Assembly (NCBI GenBank): GCA_965656525.1
Contig: CBFHKY010000001.1
Location: forward strand, 62,001 to 126,000
From: Pseudomaricurvus sp965656525
GTDB taxonomy: Bacteria > Pseudomonadota > Gammaproteobacteria > Pseudomonadales > Cellvibrionaceae
Direction: 5' to 3'
Length of the DNA: 64,000 nucleotides
The position numbers were made by a program, and so were the translations under genes. Positions 52,995 through 62,008 of this stretch are shown here, piece by piece (the first letter of the stretch is position 1; each line of letters opens with the position of its first letter). The notes under the pieces were generated by a model. That model was not told where the DNA came from and made no database searches. It saw nothing but the letters and a program-made list of their open reading frames with translations.

Positions 52995-53844
52995 ATGCCA
53001 CATACCACCTTCAACCGGTGTTTTAACGCTTGTGCTTGGCTTGCGTTTCTAGTTTGCAACTTAATTACAGTAAACTCGGCATACGCTGAAGCCACGCTAA
53101 CTTTGAACGAAGCACTGACTCGAACGCTGGCGCACAATCCACACCTTTATCAATACCGTTTTACTCAAGAAGCGTTAAATGCACAACGGCAAACACACGC
53201 TTTACGGCCAACTATGAACCTAGAACTGGAGGTCGAAAACTTAGCAGGATCAGGCAGTAACGAAGTTTTTGATTCAGTGGAAACCACTCTGGCTTTGTCT
53301 TCAGTGATCGAACTGGGCGGAAAGCGTCAGGCTCGTGTTTCCTACGCTGATGCACAAATCAATCGCGCGCAATGGGAACAGCAAGCCGCCACTTTGGATA
53401 TTCTCGGTGAATTGACCGTCATCTATATCCAGAGCTTGGCCACTCAGGCCAATGTTCGNNNNNNNNNNNNNNNNNNNNNNNNNNNNNNNNNNNNNNNNNN
53501 NNNNNNNNNNNNNNNNNNNNNNNNNNNNNNNNNNNNNNNNNNNNNNNNNNNNNNNNAAAGATTTGCTTTTACGCTTACATGCTCAACTTTTTGAAGCTTA
53601 TTCGCTAAGAAAGCAAAACATTACAGCCGCTAATAAAATAAAAAACGTGGTTATTCCGGCACTGGAAAAAGCGCTCACACTCACCCGCGAAGCCTACGAA
53701 AATGGACGTAACAGGTATCTAGATTTAATTGCCGCCCAAGAGGAATTGCTTGCCGCTAAGCAAGCCCGTATCGATACGGCATCGACAGCACTCATCAGTC
53801 AAGCACTGATAGAAAAGCTGTCCGGTGAAACCCTTAATCAATAA
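52995..53844 (+). CDS. czcC: Outer-membrane efflux protein, CzcC/TolC family, with gap
   Basis: A signal peptide and a mature start AEATLTLNEALTRTLAHNPH are typical of CzcC. RQARVSYADAQINRAQWEQQ lies in the coiled-coil part, and LTREAYENGRNRYLDLIAAQ is the C-terminal repeat of TolC proteins. A 98-N run (53459-53556) splits the gene, and the frames on the two sides differ by one, so the gap length is wrong. It forms the outer-membrane channel for CzcBA. Confidence 0.88.
53459..53556. other. Assembly gap, 98 N
   Basis: N run inside czcC with frame disagreement across it. Confidence 0.95.
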
Positions 53845-53896
53845 TTGAACCCGTTTTTTTAGCTTGGCCACCACCAAGCCGCAGGAAATTATCACA

Positions 53897-54847
53897 ATGA
53901 AAACTCTAATTAAAGTACTCACCGTGTTAACCCTTGTCTTAAGCACATACCCTTACGCCGCTGACGATCACTCACAAAATCATGATCCGCAGGGCCACGG
54001 GAGCGAGGAAGGTGAACATGAGCACGAACACCAACACCAAGAAGAAAGCAGCAGCCGTATTAATGGCGAAGTGGCTAGACAAGTGGGTATCATCACTGCG
54101 ATAGCAGCCCCTCAGGAACTTCACCAAACCGTTACGGTTTACGGTGCGTTGATGTCTGCGCCAGAACAATTGAGCCACGTACGCGCGCGCTTTAAAGGGT
54201 TAGTCAAATCGGTTCACTTCACCATTGGCGATCGCGTAACAGCGGGCGATGTGTTGGCAAAAATTGAATCCAATGAAAGCCTTAAGATCTATGAAATCCA
54301 CTCCCCTATTTCAGGCCGTATTGTTCAGCGTCACGCCAACACCGGAGAGATGACTCAGGATCAAGTTCTGTTTTCCGTTGCCAATATTGACACTGTGTGG
54401 GCCGAATTGCGCGTTTACCCAGCACACCAAGCCTCGTTCGAAGACGGTCAACCTGTTCATATTTTGACGGCAAACGGCGGTATTGAATCCAAAATCAGCC
54501 ATATTATCCCATCGATGAGCTCTCCCTATCAGGTGGCACGGGTCAGATTGGACAATACCACAGGCAATTTATCTCCGGGTCTGATGGTAGAAGCCCACGT
54601 GGAAGTTGGCCAAATTCCAGTATCTTTGGCCGTTGCGAAAGATGCCATACAAACTTTAGACCGTCGCCAAGGAGTTTTTGTTAAGCAAGGCGAAGAGTAC
54701 ATCTTTGAGCCTCTAGTATTAGGGCAACAAGATGATCACTTCTATGAGGTGATCGATGGGCTTAAATCCGGTGACGAATACGTTAGCGAAAACAGCTATC
54801 TGATTAAAGCTGATATCGAAAAATCCGAAGCCGAGCACAACCACTAA
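53897..54847 (+). CDS. czcB: Periplasmic adaptor (HlyD/CzcB family), 316 aa
   Basis: A signal peptide (MKTLIKVLTVLTLVLSTYPY, then AA) is followed by a His-rich stretch (HSQNHDPQGHGSEEGEHEHE) that probably binds zinc-like metals. A barrel-sandwich/lipoyl domain (VKSVHFTIGDRVTAGDVLAK) and a beta-barrel domain follow. The open frame starts at 53864, but the ATG at 53897 is chosen for its AGGAA ribosome-binding site and signal peptide. It connects CzcA and CzcC. Confidence 0.9.
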   Translation: MKTLIKVLTVLTLVLSTYPYAADDHSQNHDPQGHGSEEGEHEHEHQHQEESSSRINGEVARQVGIITAIAAPQELHQTVTVYGALMSAPEQLSHVRARFKGLVKSVHFTIGDRVTAGDVLAKIESNESLKIYEIHSPISGRIVQRHANTGEMTQDQVLFSVANIDTVWAELRVYPAHQASFEDGQPVHILTANGGIESKISHIIPSMSSPYQVARVRLDNTTGNLSPGLMVEAHVEVGQIPVSLAVAKDAIQTLDRRQGVFVKQGEEYIFEPLVLGQQDDHFYEVIDGLKSGDEYVSENSYLIKADIEKSEAEHNH

Positions 54848-54859
54848 AAGGGACGCAAC

Positions 54860-57800
54860 ATGATTGATTCACTTTTGCGTCTTGCCATTGAACGACGCTT
54901 ACTGATTTTATGTTCTATTTTTGTCATCGTCGGCGTGGGCCTGTGGAGCTACCAAAAACTTCCCATTGACGCCGTACCCGACATCACCAATGTACAGGTG
55001 CAAATTAATACTGCAGCACCAGGCTATTCGCCGCTGGAGTCAGAGCAGCGGATCACCTATCCGGTGGAAACCGCTTTGGCCGGCTTGCCTCAACTTTCTT
55101 ATACGCGGTCGTTGTCACGCTATGGCTTGTCTCAGGTCACAGTGGTATTTGATGAAGGTACCGACATTTATTTTGCTCGGAACTTGATTAACGAACGACT
55201 GGGTGCCATCAAAAGCGCGTTACCGCTTGGACTCGAGCCGGAGATGGGCCCTATCTCTACCGGGCTGGGCGAGATCTTTATGTACACCGTACAGACAGAG
55301 CCCAACGCACGAATGGCCGATGGCAAGCCGTATACCACGACCGCCTTGCGAGAAATACAAGACTGGATTATCAAACCCCAGCTCGCCCAGGTGAAAGGCG
55401 TGATTGAGGTCAACAGCATTGGCGGCTACAACAAGCAATACCACATCATGCCCGACCTCACAAAACTACTGATTTATAAAGTGACTATTGAAGAGGTCGT
55501 GCAAGCCTTACAGGCAAACAACAATAATCGGGGTGCTGGGTATATTGAGCGAAATGGACAACAGCTTTTGGTACGTTCGCCCGGCCAGCTCGCAACAATC
55601 GATGATATCGGCAATGTGATCATTACAGAACATAATAGCGTGCCTATAAAGATCAAGGATGTCGCCGAGATCGCGATTGGCAAAGAGCTACGCACTGGCG
55701 CCGCCACGCGAGATGGCGTTGAAACCGTATTGGGTACGGCGATGATGCTGATCAGTGCGAACTCCCGTGAGGTCGCTCAGGATGTGGCGAGCAAACTCGA
55801 AGATATTCAAGCATCGTTACCGAAGGGTGTGGTGGCTGAAGCCGTCTATGATCGCACGGCTTTGGTCGACAAGGCCATTGCCACGGTCTCTAAAAATTTG
55901 ATGGAAGGTGCGCTACTGGTGATCGTAGTGCTGTTTCTGCTGTTGGGGAATTTTCGAGCAGCTTTGATTACAGCGGCGGTCATACCGTTAGCCATGTTAA
56001 TGACGATCACCGGTATGGTAAAAACGGGGGTCTCGGCCAATTTAATGAGCCTCGGTGCGCTCGACTTTGGTTTGATCGTCGACGGCGCGGTAATCATTGT
56101 TGAAAACTGTGTTCGACGCCTAGCGGAAAGGCAACACAAAAACGGCCAACAAGATCTGCGAAACAGACTGAATACAGTCTTCGATGCAACATCAGAAGTC
56201 ATCCGTCCCAGTTTGTTTGGTGTGGCCATTATTACGATCGTCTACATCCCAATATTTAGCTTGACCGGTGTTGAAGGTAAGATGTTTCACCCTATGGCTG
56301 CGACCGTGGTCATGGCTCTATTATCTGCCATGATACTTTCATTAACGCTGGTTCCCGCTGCCGTTGCTGTATTTATGAATGGCAAAATCTGCGAAAAAGA
56401 AAGCATTGTTATCAGTAAAGCAAAGTCAGCCTATGAACCACTGCTGAAGCTAGCACTAAAGTTTCGTTGGGGCGTGGTCGGTTTTTCTTCTGTTCTTGTG
56501 GTGTTTTGTGTGTGGTTGGCCTCTACTTTGGGCTCTGAGTTTATTCCTCAATTGAACGAAGGCGACATTGCCCTGNNNNNNNNNNNNNNNNNNNNNNNNN
56601 NNNNNNNNNNNNNNNNNNNNNNNNNNNNNNNNNNNNNNNNNNNNNNNNNNNNNNNNNNNNNNNNNNNNNNNNACTTTGTGATCTTAAAATCGCATAACGA
56701 GTGGCCTGATCCGTCCAAAACCAAAAGTGAACTCGTTAAGGAAATGGAGCGAGCACTGAGCGAGCTACCTGGAAACAATTATGAGTTCACGCAACCCATT
56801 CAAATGCGGTTTAACGAATTGATCTCTGGGGTGCGAGCAGACCTAGGCATCAAAGTTTTTGGTGATGACCTGGATCAACTGGTCATCACGGCCAACAACA
56901 TTCTTAATATCGTCAACTCGATAGCCGGTTCGGCAGATGCACGGGTTGAACAAGTTACGGGGTTGCCAACACTTTCGGTTATCCCTAACCGTACCGCCCT
57001 GGGCCGTTATGGTTTGAATGTTACCGAGCTTCAGGATTGGGTTTCCGCCGCGATTGGTGGTGAATCAGCCGGTATTATTTATGAAGGTGATCGGCGATTT
57101 GAGTTAGTTGTGCGTTTGCCAGAGACAACGCGCGGCGATATCGACCGGCTAAAGTTTTTACCGGTGCCACTGAACAACGGAGACTTTGTTCCGCTCGAAG
57201 AAGTCGCAACGTTAGCTATCTCACCGGCGCCAGCGCAGATCAGCCGTGAAAACGGCAAGCGCCGGGTCGTGGTGACCACCAACGTACGCGGACGAGATCT
57301 GGGTAGCTTTGTAAACGAGGTGCAAACTAGCGTGCGCGAAAAAGCCGATATTCCGCCGGGTTATTGGCTGGATTATGGCGGTACTTTTGAACAGTTAGAA
57401 TCTGCCAGTCAGCGTCTATCTGTCGTCGTGCCGCTCACTCTCTTGGTGATTTTAGGCATCCTAGTGATGGCTTTTTCTTCGCTAAAAGACGCCTTGATTA
57501 TATTTAGTGGTGTACCGCTCGCTCTGACCGGTGGTGTGCTGTCATTGTATTTACGCGATATGCCGCTCTCCATCTCTGCTGGGATCGGCTTTATTGCGCT
57601 TTCCGGGGTGGCTGTTCTCAATGGTTTGGTCATGCTGACTTTTATACGCCAGCTCTGGCACAAAACAGGACAATTAACCGAGTCCATTATTGAAGGAGCC
57701 ATGATTCGGTTGCGCCCCGTTCTGATGACGGCTCTAGTGGCCAGCTTAGGTTTCGTCCCAATGGCATTAAATACCGGTATTGGAGCGGAAGTTCAACGGC

Positions 57801-57913
57801 CGCTAGCGACTGTCGTTATAGGAGGCATTATTTCTTCGACGATTCTGACCTTGTTGGTTCTTCCTGTACTGTATCAGTGGCTCCATCGCCGCGAACATCA
57901 AATCAGAACATAA
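54860..57913 (+). CDS. czcA: Heavy-metal efflux RND pump CzcA, 1017 aa
   Basis: Starts MIDSLLRLAIERRLLILCSI and shows two sets of membrane helices with large periplasmic loops. TMH4 carries DFGLIVDGAVIIVEN, the acidic proton-relay motif of the Czc (Zn/Co/Cd) class rather than of the Cus (Cu/Ag) class. A 97-N run (56576-56672) lies in the middle; the frame is kept. It is the inner-membrane proton/metal antiporter of the operon. Confidence 0.93.
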   Translation: MIDSLLRLAIERRLLILCSIFVIVGVGLWSYQKLPIDAVPDITNVQVQINTAAPGYSPLESEQRITYPVETALAGLPQLSYTRSLSRYGLSQVTVVFDEGTDIYFARNLINERLGAIKSALPLGLEPEMGPISTGLGEIFMYTVQTEPNARMADGKPYTTTALREIQDWIIKPQLAQVKGVIEVNSIGGYNKQYHIMPDLTKLLIYKVTIEEVVQALQANNNNRGAGYIERNGQQLLVRSPGQLATIDDIGNVIITEHNSVPIKIKDVAEIAIGKELRTGAATRDGVETVLGTAMMLISANSREVAQDVASKLEDIQASLPKGVVAEAVYDRTALVDKAIATVSKNLMEGALLVIVVLFLLLGNFRAALITAAVIPLAMLMTITGMVKTGVSANLMSLGALDFGLIVDGAVIIVENCVRRLAERQHKNGQQDLRNRLNTVFDATSEVIRPSLFGVAIITIVYIPIFSLTGVEGKMFHPMAATVVMALLSAMILSLTLVPAAVAVFMNGKICEKESIVISKAKSAYEPLLKLALKFRWGVVGFSSVLVVFCVWLASTLGSEFIPQLNEGDIALXXXXXXXXXXXXXXXXXXXXXXXXXXXXXXXXXFVILKSHNEWPDPSKTKSELVKEMERALSELPGNNYEFTQPIQMRFNELISGVRADLGIKVFGDDLDQLVITANNILNIVNSIAGSADARVEQVTGLPTLSVIPNRTALGRYGLNVTELQDWVSAAIGGESAGIIYEGDRRFELVVRLPETTRGDIDRLKFLPVPLNNGDFVPLEEVATLAISPAPAQISRENGKRRVVVTTNVRGRDLGSFVNEVQTSVREKADIPPGYWLDYGGTFEQLESASQRLSVVVPLTLLVILGILVMAFSSLKDALIIFSGVPLALTGGVLSLYLRDMPLSISAGIGFIALSGVAVLNGLVMLTFIRQLWHKTGQLTESIIEGAMIRLRPVLMTALVASLGFVPMALNTGIGAEVQRPLATVVIGGIISSTILTLLVLPVLYQWLHRREHQIRT
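56576..56672. other. Assembly gap, 97 N
   Basis: N run inside czcA. Confidence 0.95.
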
Positions 57914-57914
57914 C

Positions 57915-57946
57915 CGTTTGGCCCCAGCAAAAACTGGGGCCAAACG
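57915..57946 (+). terminator. Hairpin after czcA
   Basis: CGTTTGGCCCCAG pairs perfectly with CTGGGGCCAAACG (13 bp, loop CAAAAA), immediately after the stop codon. Only scattered T follow. Probable terminator. Confidence 0.7.
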
Positions 57947-58054
57947 TCGTTGGTTTGAATACGCCGTTATATGCGCTTTATCAGCCAAAAGGTTAAGCTG
58001 ATTTTTTATTTTTTCAGAATCACGACCAGTATTCGTTTAAATTTCAGCTGTGAC

Positions 58055-58840
58055 TTACAACGTGAATAATACATCGCTTCTAATGATATATTTTATTCCG
58101 CTTTGAATAGGCTCAGAACTATGAACACAGTGCAGTGGATGCATTCCATGAGGGAAACATAAGACGCCGCCTGCAGGTGTTCGCACATCCACAGCGCGAG
58201 TGTTTTGCGCTTGGCGCGACGGTAAATTGGGGTCATCACCATTGACAAGAAACTGTGTGGCGCCACCGGTAAAATCATCATTCAAGTAAATAAGAAATGT
58301 GGCTTGGCTGTAACGATCAGGGTAAGCATTTTGTATGAGCTGCTCGTTAATAACACGACTGCCGGGCCATGCTCCATCTGTATGGTAACGAAAATAATCC
58401 CCTTGATCATAACGGTAAAAGCGGAACCGTGCATTGAGCCCAACAGCAGGTTGATTGCCATAAAGTGTTAATTCTCGATTCACTAAATGAGTCACTCGCT
58501 GCCAGATAATCTGATCGGTTTGTTCATCGGTAATCCACACAACATTGTCGTTGTGACGAACCTCTCTCGGCAATGATACCGCGGCATCTTCAAGATACCC
58601 CATTTGCTCTGTTAGCTTAATAAAGCTCTGGCACTCCGCTTGGGTTAATACATTGAGTAACTGAAACGCTCCGGGAACTTGCGGTATATCAATACGTTGA
58701 ACCTGTGAGACATCAAAAGTCGACTCCACCGCTAACCCAGCAGGGTTACTGCTGCGATTAGCCCAGCTGGGCAAAGTAGGGTTTTCGGCTCCGGCTTCGT
58801 ACGCGACGACGTAGAATTCATCATTTTTCTGAACGTTCAT
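58055..58840 (-). CDS. 2-oxoglutarate/Fe(II) oxygenase, prolyl-4-hydroxylase-like, 261 aa
   Basis: The iron ligands HxD are in YFRYHTDGAWPG, and the distal His with the 2-oxoglutarate-binding Lys is in LHCVHSSEPIQSGIKYIIR. FLIYLNDDFTGGATQFL is the typical core strand of the P4H-like group. Substrate is unknown: a protein side chain or small molecule. Confidence 0.82.
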   Translation of the reverse strand: MNVQKNDEFYVVAYEAGAENPTLPSWANRSSNPAGLAVESTFDVSQVQRIDIPQVPGAFQLLNVLTQAECQSFIKLTEQMGYLEDAAVSLPREVRHNDNVVWITDEQTDQIIWQRVTHLVNRELTLYGNQPAVGLNARFRFYRYDQGDYFRYHTDGAWPGSRVINEQLIQNAYPDRYSQATFLIYLNDDFTGGATQFLVNGDDPNLPSRQAQNTRAVDVRTPAGGVLCFPHGMHPLHCVHSSEPIQSGIKYIIRSDVLFTL

Positions 58841-58948
58841 AGGCTTTCATTACCACCGTGGGGTAGACGTGGGTGACTTTATCAAAATTCACGCAAGCCT
58901 AGGCTTTTGTTACACTCAACTCTGATACTTCACTAGGCGCAGCTGTGC

Positions 58949-59845
58949 ATGTTTTTTGAGATTATACCGATTGTAGCGCCAATTTTTATCTGTGCGGGCG
59001 TAGGTTTTTTCTGGCACCGCTTAGGCTATGAGTATCCTTCTGATTTTATTGGCCGTTTAGTCACCAATGTTGGTGCGCCCTGCCTGATATTTTACAGTCT
59101 TACCAGTAAGCCACTGCCCTTTTCTGCATTAATCGATGTAGGCTTAGTCGCCTCTACCGTTTTTTTCATAACACTCGTGGTTGCCGGCTTGCTGCTGTAT
59201 TGGCTGCGAATATCCATTCCTACCTATTTACCACCTTTTCTGTTCCCTAACTCAGGCAATATGGGTTTACCATTGTGTTTTTTTGCGTTTGGTGATGAAG
59301 GTTTAACTTTAGCGTTAGGGTATTTTATTTTTATGATGATGGCACAATTGACACTTGGCTTTATCATCCTTCAAGGCCCTGGGTCAGCCAAAACAGTTAT
59401 AGCAAGCCTAGCAAAAAACCCGATGATTTTGGCTTTAGTTGTTGCCCTAATCACGGCATGGCAAGGTTGGTTATTGCCGTTATGGCTAGAAAATTCTGTA
59501 GAGTTGCTGAGTTCGTTTACCATCCCGCTGATGCTGATAACCCTTGGCGTATCTTTAGCAAGTTTGCACGTTCAGCGCTGGAAGCGTCCTTTAGGGCTTA
59601 GCCTTATCAGAGCCTTGCTGAGTTTAACGGTTGCCTGGGTAACCTGCATAATCCTAGACTTATCGGGAGCCGTAAAAGGTGTGGCCATTTTACAGGCAGC
59701 AATGCCAGCAGCGGTTTTTAATTACTTATTTTCCATACGTTTCCAACGTGAGCCAGAAGAAGTCGCTGGGTTTGTGATTGTATCGACGTTAATTTCGATC
59801 CTTTTGTTACCCTTCGTTTTATATTATGTCGTCCAACAAGGCTAA
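58949..59845 (+). CDS. AEC-family (auxin-efflux-carrier-like) transporter, 298 aa
   Basis: About ten membrane segments are visible. FLFPNSGNMGLPLCFFAFGD is the AEC signature region in the first half, and SFTIPLMLITLGVSLASL follows in the second. Bacterial members move malonate, malate or similar compounds. It is 6 bp upstream of the PHA-system gene and probably co-transcribed with it. Confidence 0.85.
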   Translation: MFFEIIPIVAPIFICAGVGFFWHRLGYEYPSDFIGRLVTNVGAPCLIFYSLTSKPLPFSALIDVGLVASTVFFITLVVAGLLLYWLRISIPTYLPPFLFPNSGNMGLPLCFFAFGDEGLTLALGYFIFMMMAQLTLGFIILQGPGSAKTVIASLAKNPMILALVVALITAWQGWLLPLWLENSVELLSSFTIPLMLITLGVSLASLHVQRWKRPLGLSLIRALLSLTVAWVTCIILDLSGAVKGVAILQAAMPAAVFNYLFSIRFQREPEEVAGFVIVSTLISILLLPFVLYYVVQQG

Positions 59846-59851
59846 AAAACC

Positions 59852-60130
59852 ATGAAAGAAGTGTCCGTTCGTCGCACCCACAACCTTAGCAAAACAGAGT
59901 GTCTACAATTAGCAGACACCATCACCGATAAGTTAATTGCGAGGATAGGCGGCTCTAAAAAAGTTGTCGGTGATACTATTGAATTTCAACACGTTAGTGG
60001 CAGTAAAGGCACACTTATAAGCTCCGAAGACGCGCTAGAGATTCATGTCAAACTTGGCTTTTTGGTACGCTCTTTAGGCAAAACGATTGAATCTGAAATT
60101 AACGAACTTTGCGATAAGCATTTAAAGTAG
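59852..60130 (+). CDS. Polyhydroxyalkanoate-system (PHA_gran_rgn) family protein, 92 aa
   Basis: The small protein matches the pattern of the PHA granule region family: VSVRRTHNLSKTECLQLADT at the start, then EFQHVSGSKGTLISSEDALE and LGKTIESEINELCDKHL at the end. The function is unclear; it is linked to PHA metabolism by family context. No PHA synthase gene is in the window. Confidence 0.75.
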   Translation: MKEVSVRRTHNLSKTECLQLADTITDKLIARIGGSKKVVGDTIEFQHVSGSKGTLISSEDALEIHVKLGFLVRSLGKTIESEINELCDKHLK

Positions 60131-60232
60131 CATCGCGCCAGGCTTGACGGGTGTAGACGTGAGATAAAAACAATTCATCACTCCATGTTATTCTACATAA
60201 CACAGAGTGATGATCGAATTTCATCAAAGAAA

Positions 60233-61276
60233 TCAGAAAAAACGAGCCGAATTGATTCGGCTTAACCAGGTCAACAAGACTCGATCAATCGCGCCTGACG
60301 CGGCAAAACCGAGCTTTTCTTGAATGGTTTTTTTGTGAACAAATTCAATTTGGAAGACATCAGCCGTTTTTACTTTATTGGCTAGGTATTCATCACTGGT
60401 CATAAGTTCGTCAACTAAGCTTTGTTCCAGTGCTCTTTTACCGAACCACACATCGCCATTGGCAACTTTGTCTATGTCAATCGATGGTCTATGCTCAGAC
60501 ACATATTCTTTAAATAATTGATGTGTGTCTTCTAAATCATCTACAAACTTTTCTCGCCCCTTGTCAGTGTTTTCACCAAACATGGTTAAGGTGCGTTTAT
60601 GCTCCCCGGCGGTTAACATCTCAAAGTCGATATCATTTTTTTTCAATAAACGATGGAAGTTTGGTAACTGCGCCAAAACACCAATAGATCCCATTACAGC
60701 AAAAGGTGCAGCCAGTATTTTATCGGCTACACAGGCCATCATGTAACCACCACTGGCAGCCACTTTATCAACACAAACCGTTAACGGAATGCCTTTTTGC
60801 TTAATACGGTCCAATTGACTACTGGCCAACCCGTAGCTGTGCACCAAACCACCACCGCTTTCTAATAGTACAACCACTTCATCGGCACTGGTAGCGGTAC
60901 TCAATACAGCGGTAATTTCCGCACGCATTGATTCGACTGCGGATGCTTTAATGTCACCATCAAAGTTCAGCACGAACACCTTACTTTTGACGGTATCCGA
61001 CTCTTTAGCGGATTTTTTATTTTTTTGCTCTTGCTTATGCTGCTTTTTTTCAGCTTTGAGCTGGCTTTTGCGAGTTTCGGCTTCGGTGATATTGTCGAGC
61101 AGCAAAGATTGGGTGTCTTCGTAAAGATCGTTTAATTTGGTCACTTCCAGATGACCTCGCTGACTGGATTTTTGACGCTGCCCCATCGAAACTGTGAAAC
61201 CAATCAGTAAGAGAATGACCACCAGAAAGGTGATTGCCTTGGCCAAAAATAGGCCGTATTCAAATAAAAACTCCAA
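60233..61276 (-). CDS. sohB: Inner-membrane S49-family peptidase SohB, 347 aa
   Basis: One N-terminal membrane helix (GLFLAKAITFLVVILLLIGF) and a charged linker precede the protease domain. The nucleophile Ser is in DKVAASGGYMMACVADKI, and LLESGGGLVHSYG lies before it. Length agrees with SohB of E. coli (about 350 aa). The 3' end of the coding region includes a hairpin listed separately. Confidence 0.92.
   Translation of the reverse strand: MEFLFEYGLFLAKAITFLVVILLLIGFTVSMGQRQKSSQRGHLEVTKLNDLYEDTQSLLLDNITEAETRKSQLKAEKKQHKQEQKNKKSAKESDTVKSKVFVLNFDGDIKASAVESMRAEITAVLSTATSADEVVVLLESGGGLVHSYGLASSQLDRIKQKGIPLTVCVDKVAASGGYMMACVADKILAAPFAVMGSIGVLAQLPNFHRLLKKNDIDFEMLTAGEHKRTLTMFGENTDKGREKFVDDLEDTHQLFKEYVSEHRPSIDIDKVANGDVWFGKRALEQSLVDELMTSDEYLANKVKTADVFQIEFVHKKTIQEKLGFAASGAIDRVLLTWLSRINSARFF
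60236..60262 (-). terminator. Intrinsic terminator inside the 3' end of sohB
   Basis: AGCCGAATTGATTCGGCT (60245-60262) is a self-complementary hairpin. On the minus strand it is followed by CGTTTTTTC, and the stop codon lies in this T-rich tail. The hairpin and T run thus lie within the last codons of sohB. Confidence 0.75.
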
Positions 61277-61303
61277 GATCTACTCCAGTTGTTGCTGATT
61301 CTG

Positions 61304-61957
61304 TTATTGCCACTGATTAACCGCCTCTTGTGCCCGCTCATTTAAAGGAGCAGACGTTAAGCCGGAATGAGAGAGATTGATTTCATAAAGAGCGCCATCA
61401 CTCATAGGCACAAACGTCGCGCTACCGTACAGGGCATCGAGCCAAGGTATGTTTGAATCAATTTTTTTGAACCAAAGCCATAAGTCTACATCAGATTGTG
61501 TGCCGGCTAAATCATAAACGGTTCGTTCAGCTGTGCGCTCTTTTTCCAATGAGTAATAACGGCCAGATAAACGCTCCAATCGGTACCCAGGTTTGAACCC
61601 AAGTTTAGCCAGCGCTGGGCTCCACCGGAAAATACGTGCATCTAATTGCCATTGATCACCTTTCAATTCAAAGCTGTGGGAGGTTCCTTTTGATGACACC
61701 AATACGGCTTGGTAACGTTGCTCTTCAATCTGATCAAAACTGATGGTGGCAACTGACATTTCATCCAGTAGTTCATCGTAACTGATCACATCCCAAGCAA
61801 TAAGACCCAAACCAATCGCCAACAAAATGAAGGCTATATTGAACATGCCTTTCAGCCACCCCAACAACCAACCTTTTCTAAAGAGACCCTTCAAGGCAAA
61901 AAACAATAACAACATGCCAATCAGGGTTAGAACTAACGCCATTATTTCATAGAGCAT
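61304..61957 (-). CDS. Conserved membrane protein of unknown function, 217 aa
   Basis: Two hydrophobic segments at the N-terminus (MLYEIMALVLTLIGMLLLFF and GMFNIAFILLAIGLGLIAWD) precede a soluble domain of about 160 residues with WQLDARIFRWSPALAKLGFK and YRLERLSGRYYSLEKER. This layout is seen in proteins sometimes annotated as multidrug-pump-related, but nothing here supports transport. It lies between the ChpA-like and sohB genes, 27 bp before the latter on the same strand. Confidence 0.7.
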   Translation of the reverse strand: MLYEIMALVLTLIGMLLLFFALKGLFRKGWLLGWLKGMFNIAFILLAIGLGLIAWDVISYDELLDEMSVATISFDQIEEQRYQAVLVSSKGTSHSFELKGDQWQLDARIFRWSPALAKLGFKPGYRLERLSGRYYSLEKERTAERTVYDLAGTQSDVDLWLWFKKIDSNIPWLDALYGSATFVPMSDGALYEINLSHSGLTSAPLNERAQEAVNQWQ

Positions 61958-62008
61958 GAAAGCACCTGTTAGAGGAGTATGGAATCAAGGGTTTGCCACC
62001 AAGGTCAG

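Noticed and set aside
51249..57913. A complete integrative element carrying the czc genes
   Set aside because: Only the recombinase is seen. There are no att repeats, tRNA target, excisionase or transfer genes.
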